Positions 1-11,364 of a stretch of DNA of 64,000 bases are shown piece by piece; the first letter of the stretch is position 1; each line of letters starts with the position of its first letter. A program made the position numbers and the translations under genes. This DNA is from Paramecium tetraurelia (taxonomy: Eukaryota; Ciliophora; Oligohymenophorea; Peniculida; Parameciidae), in contig NW_001799629.1 of NCBI RefSeq assembly GCF_000165425.1, forward strand, positions 2,737-66,736, given 5' to 3'. A model generated the notes under the pieces. That model was not told the DNA's origin and searched no databases. It worked only from the letters and a program-made list of their open reading frames with translations.

Positions 1-920
1 AAAACCCACCACATTAAAATAAACAAAAATATTTTATATTTATGGGAGAATTAATTCTTTAAAGTTCAATAACTTAGGGATAAAGTCCTTAGACAAAGCA
101 AAATACCTTGAAATTGTAACAAATTTAGAATAAATATAATATCTAAGCTGGGTTCGAGAGAGTACAAAGAGAGCGAAAAAAAAAAGAAGGTTTATAGAAT
201 GATATTATTTAAAATCATTAGTGGTATCTAAATTAGATTTATTACATAGCAAAAGCCAAAGTTTATGAAGTGGATAGATATCTAACCGGAATGCAGTAAG
301 AATCTTGGATGTATGTAAATGAAGTTAGGAGATGTATCAAATCAAATATGAATTAAATAGCGATGAAAAGGAAATTATAAGTTTTGAAGACTGAAGAGCG
401 ATAATGGAGGGATTTGTGGGAGAAATTTCATTAATTACTACTCGTATGGCGAAAATAAAAGTTGTATCAAAGTTGGTCAAAGGAAATTACTTATAAGAAG
501 CACTTTGGATATTATTCAAATGAGAAGACATCAGAAAGATTTTAATGAATTTTTGATTTTAGCATATATGAGTCATTCGACGAGAAGGTGAAAAAAGATT
601 GACATTTAGAGTGAGCCTTCAAATGGATTCTTTGATTTATAGCAATAAAAATTATGTAAATATAAGTTCTTAATTTGCTTAAAGGTGGTGTGTTATATGA
701 CGAAGAAGGTTATTGAATGAAAATGGGGAGAGTGGATTGGGATGTCGGATGGATTTTATGATTATTCATAAATAACATACTATAAAATTGTTAAATGGAA
801 TATCTTGGAAGGAAATATAAAAATATTGTATTTAGTGGAGATATTAAATAATTTTATACAATGGAGAATATCAAACGGTATACTAATGGAAAATGGGAAG
901 AATATGATTTCATATTAATT
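1..920 (+). pseudogene. Decayed repeat-protein gene (MORN-like / 'KIGKW' repeat family)
   Basis: This stretch carries pieces of the repeat seen in large Paramecium repeat proteins, in which a Gly-Gly-x-Tyr-Asp-Glu-Glu-Gly turn is followed by a Lys-x-Gly-x-Trp-Ile motif and a Ser-Asp-Gly-Phe-Tyr-Asp motif. The clearest copy is at about 686-790: GGVLYDEEGY, then an in-frame TGA, then MKMGEWIGMSDGFYDYSQ after a one-base shift. A weaker copy lies at about 405-470 (GGI, then NYYSYGENK and KVGQ). The copies are in different frames and interrupted by TGA, so no continuous protein can be read. The left end may be cut by the window. Family recognition is from memory of the repeat pattern; its function is unknown. 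Confidence 0.5.
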
Positions 921-1989
921 TATTTAGACTTGTTCAGATTTGTATTCTCTTAACTAATTATTTCTCATAAATCAGTATTAAAATTCTAAAAAATCAAATC
1001 TCTTAATTCCTAACACTAACTTTTTTTCTTTATTAATCAGATTATTATGCTATTATAAATGGTCTTTAAAACTTACATTTAACCTTCTAAAAAATTGTAT
1101 TAAATGCATAATATATTAAGGAAATATTCACCAAATCTACTCCTTTTGCTAATGAAAAAGAAATTGTTGTCTGAAAAATCTTGAACTAATAAACAATTAA
1201 AATCGCTGGATGAAATGTATCATGCCTCTCGAATAATGAATATCTCAATATTTGTTTCATCAGCTAGAAATCATCGAGATTTACAAAAGAATTGCTTTAA
1301 TAAGAATTTGTAGATAATTTGGAACTCAAATTTAAATAATATTTTTATTGCTTTTAAAACAATTAAATATAATATCTATTAAAGGATGTATCTCTGTAAG
1401 TGGAATTAAGAGAAAATTATAGATTTTACATTTCCTTTGCTAAATGAATTACAAGATTTTAAAAAAATGTATAGATGTTCGAAAAATGATAATTTCAATC
1501 AAGTAAATGTATCATTTACTCATATTCTTGATAGTTTAGTTACAAACAAACATTAATAAGGCTTTTTTATCTAGATGATTATATTTTTTGGTCCTATCTA
1601 TTTTGAATTCATTTGTTAATTCCAGGGTGTAAAATTTTCATTCATAGATATTTTGAATGTCACTCCTCTCCTACAATATTCTTTGGAGCAATATTTATAT
1701 TCTTATGGAATTTGCCCAATTTATGACTATTTTTTTTTTCAAATATTTCGTCTTCTATGTTGTAGAGAATAATCTAACCTTATTTCTCGTTTTGAACTTA
1801 GTTTAATATCTTTAACAAAGGATTTGTAAATATTTTTGATGTTTAACAATCCTTTTGAATTCAGATGAAATAGCTTTAATCAATTATATTATTGCCACCA
1901 TACAGATAAAATACAGGATAATTTTTAGTGATAATATACTTGATAAAATATTTAATTACTCCAAATCATGGTAGTAATAAATTTAACCC
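921..1989. other. A+T-rich stretch without a recognisable gene
   Basis: No supported gene. One forward frame stays open from about 1225 to 1450 but has no start codon context, no family motif and no intron, and such lengths arise by chance when TGA is the only stop. Confidence 0.4.
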
Positions 1990-2290
1990 AATAGTCTCTT
2001 ATCTCCAGAGCTATAAGAGGCTTTAAATAATTAAAGAGACCGCCAGGAATTAGGATCCAATGAGGTAATGAGTAAGAATTGCCTCCCATGAGTCAATTTT
2101 CGATTAAGAAAGCAGGATCCTTTTAGGGTAGATCCAGTCTTTGTGGATGGGGATCCAAATATGGAAATTAGCCAAGGGCAATCCTCAAAATCACCTGAGG
2201 GATTGCTCTAAGATTGCATCATTTATAAATCATATAGGATCAATTTTCTGGGACTAGATCTGTCTATTGAAAATAAGATAATGGACTGAG
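1990..2290. other. GC-richer island with inverted repeats, origin unknown
   Basis: This 300-bp block is visibly richer in G+C than its flanks, has repeated GGATCC/GATCC motifs, and can fold: GTCTCTT (1994-2000) pairs with AAGAGAC (2034-2040), CTCTTAT (1996-2002) alternatively pairs with ATAAGAG (2013-2019), and GCAATCCTC (2178-2186) nearly pairs with GAGGGATTGC (2197-2206). A forward frame is open from about 2092 to 2287 and the reverse strand also has an open frame, neither recognised. It could be a relic of a gene or mobile element, or a structured RNA. Confidence 0.35.
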
Positions 2291-2744
2291 AAACCTAATA
2301 AAATGCGGCATATATTAAAATTCATACTCTTTATTTACTTAAAAGATTCATGATTTTAATTGATACAATAGTTAAAATAATTTGTTCAATTGTTTCAAAG
2401 CTTTCCTTTTTGTGAAATAAATATATCTCAATCAATAAATGGAAAGATTTCATATGCTTTCTAGGTATTTTATGAGTCAAAATATATAATTAATGATTAA
2501 TTTAAATTAATTATATAATTGGAAGAAGTTACAAACTCTTTAGAATTAAATTATTTCTTATTAAGAAGAATTTATTAGCGAAACACCAAAAGAATTATTA
2601 AAATTTATTACAATACCATAATGTTTAAACTATAAACGGGATTGATTTTACCTAAATATCAAAATCAATTTCCTCCAACTATTTAATATTTGAATATCAG
2701 CTAATATGCTTTTTCTTTTTTCTAATTTTACAAAAATTGAATAG

Positions 2745-2960
2745 ATGAACGAAGTTATCTTTCTATTTTTGATAAGTTATTAGATCTATTGCAGCATCTT
2801 GATCTTCATAATCAACTTTTTATCATTTATGAAGTTGTCATAGAAGCAAAAGGTTACTCACTTAACTTTCAAATATTATACATATTTTACTTAAATAGAA
2901 GGAGGTGATCTCAAAATTTTCTATAAGAAAACAATTTTTTATAAATTTATTTGATTAACA
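2745..2960 (+). pseudogene. Possible protein-kinase relic
   Basis: A forward frame at about 2791-2850 reads LQHLDLHNQLFIIYEVVIEA, resembling the helix-C to beta-4/5 part of CDPK-like Paramecium kinases, where a His-x-Asn-Ile segment is followed by YEV and a Glu-Ala-Lys-Gly. In another frame, beginning near 2901, EGGDLKIFYKK resembles the hinge that follows in such kinases. Nothing convincing continues downstream (no HRD or DFG). If real it is a small decayed fragment; chance similarity cannot be excluded. Confidence 0.25.
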
Positions 2961-4876
2961 ATAACATCTTAAGAAATCCTTTTAAAACTAATTATCTAAA
3001 GATTGTATAGCAAATTTCTTAGAAAATTATTAATGAGGATGAAATACAAGTCAAATTACTTCACACTAAATATCAGTATTTGGACCTTATTTTTCATTTT
3101 AATTTTGGCATTTGTGAACAAAAAAATGTCAAAATTATAATATTGTGTTTGAATTATTAGTATAAAATATAAGTGATGAGTAAATTATGAATTATTCTTA
3201 TAAAATTTTTAGATTTTAATCATTTTTAAAAAAAATACCTTTTAAGATGTACTTGTTCTTCTTTATTTATATCAATTTATGCTAACAAAGTATATTTTTA
3301 GATTCTAAATAGAAAATTCATATTTACTTTCTCCTACATATTTAATTCTTTTATCGTATTCATCGGAGCGCTTTAATTATCGATATTGATAACAGAAATA
3401 GTTTTTGCAATAGTTTGATTCTTCTATTACAGTCCATTCTATATTTTTAGAATTAATTCTACTTGCATGAAAATAAAATGTTATATGGTCTAATTTTGTT
3501 TTAATTTTTACTTTGATGTTTTAATAATTTCATAAATTGGCTAATGTTCAAAGTTATAGATATCAGTTTAATTATTGAAATGCAATGATTAGTTAGCGGA
3601 AAATTACTCATATGTTAAATTTTCAGTTCTTTAGCTACCCATCATCAGTAATTTGATAATCGATGCTAAAATATATAGATTATGATCTGTTTAAATATTA
3701 ATTTGTTAATATTTTTCGTGTGAAAAAGAATGTTTAAATAGTTATACATATAATTAAAAATAAGTTGATGGAATGAATTAAATCATTAATTGTTTCTCCA
3801 CTAGGTTTCATTTTGATTTTTACAAATTTCCATTATTTTTTTTTCTATTTTAGAAACTAGATATTTTATTTTTAAGAATTCAAGGTGAAAAAAATTTTTT
3901 TTTACATATTCACACCTTGATGAAAAAATTTTCACACCATGTATTAATATTTTCTTCCTTAAATCTATTTTTTTTTAAATAATTTTTCTCTCATTATTTA
4001 GAATTATCCATAATCACTTAAAGTTCCAAATATTGTAATTATCAATAAGAATTGATAACCTAAATAGTTTTGGCGCATTTACCTATTAGTTATCATTATA
4101 ATTATTGATATGGTCAATGCTCTATAAGTTTATTAAAGAACTTTATTATCTTTAAGAACTACCCATTTTAAAAAAATTTGGGAACTAGAAATTGAATCAA
4201 TTTATGGATGTTTGATTTGATTTCGGCTAGAAAACAAAAAATTTTTTCGTTAATTTAGCATAATCTAAATCCTGAGTCATTCATTCTATATCAATTATTT
4301 TACCAATTAAGAAATGACTGATAATCCATCACTAAGATTTATTTATCTTCGCTACAGGAAATTAATTAGCTACCCTACTAATTATAGAGATTACCTACGA
4401 ATATTTCACACTCCCTAATTGTTTAAAAGCATATCCATGACTAATTATTTTTAATTTTTTAACCCCACAATTGATTAGAAAAACAAATACAAGAAATGAT
4501 TAAATCCTCCTAAATTTACATTTTAATATAGAGGATGGACAAAGTAAGACATATTAGCTTATTTAGGCCTTGCAATTTAAACTGTTGATCATAATATGAC
4601 TTATGAATCAAAAGACCCAGAACTAATTAATCCACTTGATTTAAAAATATGAAAGCTTAAATTCCTTTGTTAGGACAGTTAATTTCATGGATTTATTGTA
4701 ATTTTTCTTCAAAAATTCTAAATATTTCTACGTAAAATGAATAGGAAATTAGAAAACAAGAATATAAAATAGATAGTCGAATTTTATTATTTGATATTGA
4801 GATGACTTAAAAATTGTCTCATTATCAAAGATAGCTTTAAACTCAAAAATTAACTTACTTTATTCTGGATTTTAAA
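2961..4876. other. Long A+T-rich non-coding stretch
   Basis: No supported gene in 1.9 kb, unusual for gene-dense Paramecium somatic DNA. The only structure noticed is an imperfect inverted repeat around A- and T-runs (TCAAGGTGA at 3880-3888 against TCACACCTTGA at 3910-3920, with a further TTCACACC at 3931-3938). Together with the pseudogene to the left and the retroelement to the right, this looks like a decayed, perhaps subtelomeric or mobile-element-derived region. Confidence 0.4.
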
Positions 4877-4897
4877 TACATTACATTACATTACATT
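4877..4897 (-). repeat. (TGTAA)n-type tandem tail of the non-LTR element
   Basis: On the reverse strand the sequence is four tandem ATGTA units (a rotation of TGTAA), lying 41 bp beyond the stop codon of the element's reading frame. Between them, at about 4899-4913, sits a short GC-rich stem-loop (CTCCCTTGCAGGGAAG on the reverse strand). A stem-loop followed by a short tandem repeat is the known 3' end architecture of several LINEs. Confidence 0.7.
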
Positions 4898-5619
4898 CTT
4901 CCCTGCAAGGGAGATAAACACAAAATATATAAATTAATTCACATTTATACAAAGTTACTTTTTTAAATACACTCCTCAATCTAACGCTCCATCTTTTAAA
5001 TTCTTTTCTTCTTTCCTTGATTACTAAAAATTAATTTTAATAATTTGTCTTCCGATATTTTTAAATTTCTCTCTATTAAATGTTTCGCTGTAGCTCTTAC
5101 CTTATGTTTTTTACATCTAAGCATACACAGTTTATAGATTTAAACTATATTATTTGGTAATTGTTTCACTCTTATTTAATCACCTTTGATATCCTCAAAA
5201 TCTTATTATTCTAGATCTAAGCTAAACCCTCTATTTGCTAATCTTTGGTATATTAATATTTTATTTAGTTTATAAATGTTATTTGTTTTCTTAGCACAAC
5301 TATTAACGAATTTGTCAGTTGTATTCATTGGTAGATTTCCAATAACTTTGATCGACTTTTTATAACTAAGTTAAATGGTTCTTTAATAGGTTTTTCGTTT
5401 TTCTTACCAGAATGCGGATGCTGAATAATCATAAGGTGGCTTAATAAAAACATTCCATAATTATAGTTTTAATTTAAAGTTCATTTTTTATCCTATCCAC
5501 TTTAGCTATCTTGCTAAAAATGTTGTTCTATTCTTAACTTTTTCAATTTAATCTTTACAAGTGCCAAGCCTATTTACTGTAATTCCAAGATAAACATATT
5601 TAGATTTTAAATAAAAGAG
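4877..5619 (-). mobile_element. 5'-truncated non-LTR (LINE) retrotransposon, C-terminal end of ORF2
   Basis: On the reverse strand a frame is open from 5619 to the TGA at 4939-4941, about 226 codons. It contains KYVYLGITVNRLG, a segment like the end of the LINE reverse-transcriptase thumb ('YLG'), then WNVFIKPPYDYSASAFWQE, and SIKVIGNLPMNTTDKFVN, which resembles the conserved Leu-Pro-x-Asn-Thr region found in the C-terminal part of LINE reverse transcriptases. The catalytic FADD motif and everything upstream are missing: an in-frame TGA lies at 5620-5622 and no related sequence was found beyond it. The stop is followed by a 41-bp 3' UTR with a stem-loop and a (TGTAA)n tail. 5' truncation is the normal result of abortive target-primed reverse transcription. 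The remaining frame is uninterrupted, so insertion may be fairly recent. No target-site duplication was identified. Confidence 0.65.
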
Positions 5620-6457
5620 TCAAATTATTTTTGACTTTATAAAACAAAGAAAATTCAAAAAATTTAATTAATAATTGGGCAATCATTTCATAACATTAAA
5701 AATTTGCAAGATTGTGTCTAATAAAATTAAATTAGAAATGTTTAGAATAAAATATGGATAATGCTTACCAATGAATTTAGAAATTAATCATGAATAAACG
5801 GTACCTAATATTTTTGAAATAATTTCTACAAATTCTGAAGTTTGAATTTAAAATTCATATTAAAAAACCGAGTAATAACAAATTCCTGATTCTAAAGTAT
5901 AGAGAATATTATTTGGCAGTTAGAATGTAATTTAATTATAAAGATATATCATAGTTATCACAAAGATGATGTAATGTAAAGCAAAAGTTTAGAAAGAACT
6001 AAATAAAAATTATAAATCACTTAAGTAAAGAATCTTTATCAGCTCATTCAGTTTTTATCTCCGTATTTTTCAAATGGTTACAGGGTAACAGCATTCCTTA
6101 GTAGTAAAAAAAAAATATATTTTCACGTAAATGATAAATAATAATTATAAGTAGCTGAATATTGATAAATTAATAAGTCACAATAAAAATCAATAAAGCA
6201 GATTAAATGAATATATTTTTATGATGATAATCTCTTACTAAATTAAGCATTAATATTCTCAGAAAATCAAAATTCTATTACTCTAATATCAAAACAACTT
6301 CCAAAGACGTGATGACTAAAGATAAAAAGATTTATTTTTTAAAGCTTCTATATAAAGTTGACATTATATTATTTTATTTTACTTAATATACTAAAATTTC
6401 TACACATTATCATAACCAAAAGAATTATTTTATATAAATATAATTAATAGAAATACA
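5620..6457. other. A+T-rich intergenic stretch
   Basis: No gene seen. It separates the truncated retroelement from the first intact gene and must contain the latter's promoter; no specific promoter element is recognisable. Confidence 0.4.
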
Positions 6458-7681
6458 ATGTAATAGGTTTAAGAGGCAGTTGCTTAAAATTAAGATCCTT
6501 AGAAAAGTCTTCAAGAATAAATTGAGAATTTGCAGGTGTTTAATCATAATTGCGTACAGTAAATAGCACAATTAAAAATAAAAGTTTGTCATCTTGAAAA
6601 AGAGACATAAAATCTGGAGAATCAGAAATAAATCATAATTAGTGGTTGTCAGGGGTAATTAGGTTAACTTGAGTCAAAGACGGAATAGAAATTAGCGGCG
6701 CAGGCAAGTATATATTAGGTGACTATATCGGAATTAAATAATTAGATTAAACGATTAAATACTATGATTGTAGAGGCTGAAAAAAATTCAGAGCAAATAA
6801 TAAGGGAGAAGGATAGTACGATTGAAAAATAATGGAATATTATTAAATTAATGGGAAAAAGTTTGCAAATAAATAGTTCGATTGAATAGAATTAGTATTC
6901 AAATAGCATAGCATAATCTAATTAAAAAAAGTGTTAGACTTCTAATTTAATGATAACTGAAGAATAAAACGGGTATAAGGTTAATTAAAATTAATCTATT
7001 ACTAATGATGAACAAATGCTTTAAATTATAGAACATTTTTAAGCATAGAATAAGCACTTGAAATAAGAATTCGATAGCTTTCTAATAAAGAACGAGAATT
7101 TAAAAAAATTATCTAATCATATTAAGGATTAATAGAAGGTCATATATGAGAAAAATGAAATCTTTGCAAATATTGCTAGTTATGTAGAAAAGCTAAAGAA
7201 AAATTAACAAAATAAGGAATAGTTTGATGAATTGTTTAAAATTTAAGAACTTACTATTTTAGGGAGGAAAGAAAATGGTTTGAATAAATTGTTTAATTGT
7301 TGTGATGGATAATATGAAATTGTATATTGTCAATCCAGGAAATGTGTGTATCATATTAATTGCCTATATGATAAAGTAATAAAATAAGGATAAATAACTA
7401 TGAATAATTGCGATTGTGATTAACCATTTCCTTATTAACTTTTAAGAAGGATGAACTTTGTTGAAGCAAAATGTTTATTGGAAAAAATTTTGGAAGGCCA
7501 GCAAATAAAATTATTAACTGAAATTGTAAAGAGTCAAAAACTTCTAGTTTACAAATGTCCCAACCTATTTTGTAGCTTTGAATGGTGCTTTAAACCAAAT
7601 AGTGAAAGTCTAAACACTGGATCTGTATCCTATTGTCCAAATTGTTAGATGATCGTTTAATCTGAGGTAAAGGTAGAATGA
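6458..7681 (+). CDS. Coiled-coil protein with C-terminal Cys-rich (RING/IBR-like) region
   Basis: An uninterrupted, intronless frame of 407 residues. Roughly residues 1-270 are Gln/Lys/Glu/Asn-rich and predicted coiled coil. The last third is rich in Cys and His: an FNCCDG segment, CQSRKCVYHINC, NNCDCDQ, then YKCPNLFCSFEWCF and SYCPNC near the end. The spacing looks like paired zinc-binding modules similar to the in-between-RING part of RBR ubiquitin ligases, but the pattern is not a textbook RING, so ligase activity is only a guess. The start ATG at 6458 is followed immediately by TAA TAG (Gln-Gln) and is preceded by an A+T-rich leader. It ends 19 bp before the next gene's ATG on the same strand. 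It could alternatively be a scaffold or centrosomal/ciliary protein. Confidence 0.75.
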
Positions 7682-7700
7682 TTGTTATAATAAATATTTA

Positions 7701-9766
7701 ATGAATGAAATTTTACCAGATGTCTCAGTACGTAATCCTTCTTGTTCAGCGGATATTAGTAGTCTGCATTAGGTGAGCATAGTTCAGGCACTTGATCATC
7801 GATAAGCTAATAGAGTAGGTCGACCAAAATATAAAGGAAGAATTTGTATTTGTTGTGGTTTGCAAATTGTATAAATATATTTACAAAGGAAAGAGAAAGC
7901 TTTAATTTTGGAATATCGAGTAATCAACTGGGGTTTTTAGGTAGTAGTTATCCTTTATATTTTGACTTCATCAAATCTTGTTTAACCATAATTGCCATCT
8001 AATATATAACAGTTGGTAATTTTTAATTAATTACTCATATTGGAACCTTGTTTGAATTGTCTGAAACTGAAAAACGATTGTAATAAAAGTAAGACGTATT
8101 AAGTTTAACCGCTTTATACTTTGCAATGATCTACTTAATATATTTTAGACATAATTAAATTAAGCTAGATAGTTTTTGTGATTTAAAACAAACAACTCTA
8201 GGAGATTACACAGTCATATTTCAAGGATTGCCCTTGGATTTACCACGAGAAGAATTAGAACTGAAAATACAAGAGGAGTTTGAGAACGTAGTAAAAGTGT
8301 GCTTTATTTTCAAATAAATAATTTAAAAAAAAAAAAACTAGAGAATATTTTTGGATTAATTATGAGATACTTATTTTGAATAGAACTACTTTTCTGGAAG
8401 TGCTCTTGTATCATTCAAATATAAGCAAGACAAACTTAAATTCCTGAAAAAAGAAAATACAACACTTTTAAATACTATTTAAAACAATCATTGAATCTAG
8501 ATTAAAATAATGATGGATATGTAAATTTTTAAGGGATTAGTTTGGCTGTAAGATAAGCTCCAGAACCTACAGATATTAATTGGAAAAGCTTAAATGAGTG
8601 GATAGAGTTGTCTTAATTCAAAAGACTCCTATAAATCTTTTTTAACTTTTTCTTATTAATATCTTTATTAGTAGTGACTTGTACTACAGAATACAGCAAA
8701 AATAAGATGATATCCTTTAAATCTTGTTTCACACCTTTAATAACGATAATTTGCTATTACTTTTTTCCATAAATAACTAAAAGAATAACCTTCAGAAAGT
8801 ACATATCTTGGACACAATCTTAGAAGAGTTAATCGTTTAAATTGACTATTTTTATGTCTTTATTTACTATCTACATAGCCAAATTCATAGATGGAGAATT
8901 TTTTTGGCTCTTTGCTTGGTATCGAATTAATTTATTATTATTTAGTAACTCATTTCTACCTCCCATATTTATTCTCTTAAAACCTTAGTAACAAATTAAA
9001 AATTACAAAATCAATTATTAACAATAGCCTATCACTTAGGATGAATTAAATGAACTTTATGAACTTCAACAACACAATTTAACCAGGAATTATGCTTATA
9101 TTAATTATACGATGATAATTACAACATATACGGAAATATCATACGATTAATTAAATTATGTCATTTATAGGATTAAGTCTTTTCTATTGGGCTGATAAAT
9201 ACATTCTATTGAGTCATTCAACTGTCAAGCATTAACCCTCTTCTAGTTTATCTCTTGAAATGTTTACATTAATATCATATACTCCTATTATAATATCTTG
9301 TCAGCATTTTATGAATTCTAATGAAAACAGGATTCCTTTAATATAACTGATCAGTGCATTCGTGTTCTATTTGATCCCTAAAGACCTGATTATTAACAAC
9401 ATATGGAAGACAAAAAAGCTCAAGGAATTTTCCCCCTATGACGAATCCCAATTTAATTCTTGTTATGATAGAACAAATCCTGCCTTACAAGATAAGGCAA
9501 TTCATAATTGGGTCAATTAACAAAAGAAAGCACATTCTATTCAAAGAAGAATTTTACATTTGCTTAATGAGGAATAAAAAATGAAACACAAAAGATCTTT
9601 AGAAAAACAATTGGCAAAAATTTAGAAATAAATTGGGTATGTAGAAGCATAGTTGGAATAAAAATAAACTACTAAAGTTTTAATTAAGACAAATCTTAAG
9701 ACTCTTGAAATATTGACATGTGTAAATATTTGTAAATTATTTATTCAATTTTTCTAATGCGAATGA
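7701..9766 (+). CDS. OSCA/CSC1/TMEM63-like membrane channel, frame-disrupted
   Basis: Conserved landmarks of the OSCA/CSC1/TMEM63 family of mechano- or osmo-gated cation channels appear in order but in different frames: an N-terminal membrane segment (VINWGFQVVVILYILTSS), the cytosolic GLPLDLPREELE motif (about 8224-8259), VRQAPEPTDINW (about 8547-8580), several long hydrophobic segments, and FYWADKYILLSH near 9180-9215, followed by a further membrane segment and a Lys/Gln-rich tail ending at the TGA 9764-9766. Frame changes are needed near 8090-8110, 8330-8360 (next to a 13-A run), 8485 (A-run) and 9150-9180. None matches a typical intron, so these are probably single-base errors or decay. 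The ATG at 7701 is the first plausible start but the N-terminus is uncertain. Expected location is the plasma membrane or an internal membrane. Confidence 0.6.
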
Positions 9767-9785
9767 AATTAATATATTAAAAATC

Positions 9786-11364
9786 ATGGACCCTTAGCTT
9801 GGAGAGGAACATAGATAACTTCTGGAGATGAATCAAAAGTAACTATTGTCTTACGGCACTTCTGGCTTTAGAGAAGAATCAAAATATTTGAAATTTGTCG
9901 GTTGGAGAGTGGGAATCTTCATTGGACAAATGTCTAAGAACACAAAATTAAAATTAGGAGTCATGATAACAGCATCTCATAATAAGATTATTGATAATGG
10001 TTTTAAGATAGTGCCACCCAAAGGTGGGATGCTGTCAATTGAGGAAGAGTAGAATATAGAAATATTTTATAAATCCGATGAAATCGTTAAATCCGAAACA
10101 TTATATGATACTGGAATAGTCTATGTGGGAAGGGATACTAGACCATCTAGCGAATCATTATGTTAAATAGTCCTAGAAGGAATAAAGGAAGCTGGAGCTA
10201 ATGGAATTAATTTAGGAATTGTAACAACACCTTAATGTGCATTTTTAGTGTATGCGACAAATTTAGGCTTAGTAAATTAAATAGAATCTAAATAAGAATT
10301 TTTTGTAGAGTATTTTTGCGACATTTTTTTGCAATTGGTCAAAACCCCTATAAAAGGGACATTAGTTATTGATGGAGCAGAAGGTGTTGGGGGAATATGG
10401 ATGAAATAATTTTAAGAAAGATTAGCAACGTTATTAACAATTAAGAGAATCAATTATGGGGAAGAATCGCATTTATTAAATGATTGTTGTGGCTCAGAAT
10501 TCGTTTAAAAAGAAAAGAAATTACCTAAATGCTTTGTTTATGATCCAACTTATAGGTATGCATCATTAGATGGCGATGCTGATAGATTAGTTTATTAGTA
10601 ATAATTATATGATATCGTAGTTCTTTTAATGAAAATAAGTTGTAAATTATTGAAGGTGATAGATTTGCTATACTATTTGCAATGTATATCAAATAACAAC
10701 TAGAAAAATAGCCTGCTTTAAAATTAACTATCGGTATTATTTAAACAGCATATGCAAATTCAGCATCAACTAAATACATTACAGAAAAATTAGGAATTGA
10801 AGCTAAATATGCACCCACAGGAGTCAAATATTTGCATAGAGCTGCTCATGAGTTTGATATCGGAATCTATTTTGAAGCAAATGGACATGGAGCTGTTATT
10901 TATAAAAACCATGTTCTGTAAAAAGTCAAGGAGTTTGAACTTTTTGAACTTGAATTATTTTTAAGACTCTCAAATTAAGCAATAGGAGATGCTATTACTA
11001 ATATTTTAATGACAGAGTTCCTGTTAAACAAATTAGAAATGAATATTTAAGATTGGTTATTAATCTATCTAGACTACCCTGCACTGTCAACCAAGTTGTA
11101 TGTAAAAAATAAATAAATCATTAAAACCAATTATGAAGAAACATCCTTAATTGAACCAATAGGTATTCTTTAATTAATTAATAAGATCTTAAATAAAAAG
11201 TGGATGAAATAATGTCAAAATATGATAATTCATATCGAACTTGTATTAGACCATCAGGCACTGAAAATGTCGTAAGAGTACATAGTGAAGGTCCCTAGCT
11301 TGAAATTATTCGAGAAATAGACTCTAGAATCAATGAACTGTTAAAATCGTACATGGAGATATGA
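9786..11364 (+). CDS. AGM1: Phosphoacetylglucosamine mutase
   Basis: Interconverts GlcNAc-6-P and GlcNAc-1-P on the route to UDP-GlcNAc, in the cytosol. Motifs of the alpha-D-phosphohexomutase family, AGM1/PGM3 branch, are present in order: SYGTSGFRE near the N-terminus, the phospho-serine loop MITASHN at about 9963-9983 followed by DNGFKIVPPKGGML, the metal loop SLDGDADR at about 10564-10587, FEANGHGAV, and the phosphate-binding RPSGTENVVRVHSEGP near the C-terminus. Length is about 525 residues, normal for the family. Two one-base frame breaks are needed, near 10600-10640 and in the AAAAA run at 11195-11199; since all catalytic motifs are intact I treat the gene as functional with sequence errors. 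A 23-nt intron starting at about 10617 is an alternative explanation for the first. Start chosen at ATG 9786, which gives MDPQLGEEH. Confidence 0.85.

Noticed and set aside
1-20. Possible telomere at the left edge (AAAACCCACC)
   Set aside because: Paramecium telomeres are long arrays of CCC(A/C)AA repeats; only one imperfect unit is present.
7701-9766. Germline eliminated sequences (IESs) as the cause of frame breaks
   Set aside because: IESs are TA-bounded inserts of at least about 26 bp; the breaks here are explained by single bases or by GTA...AG introns.
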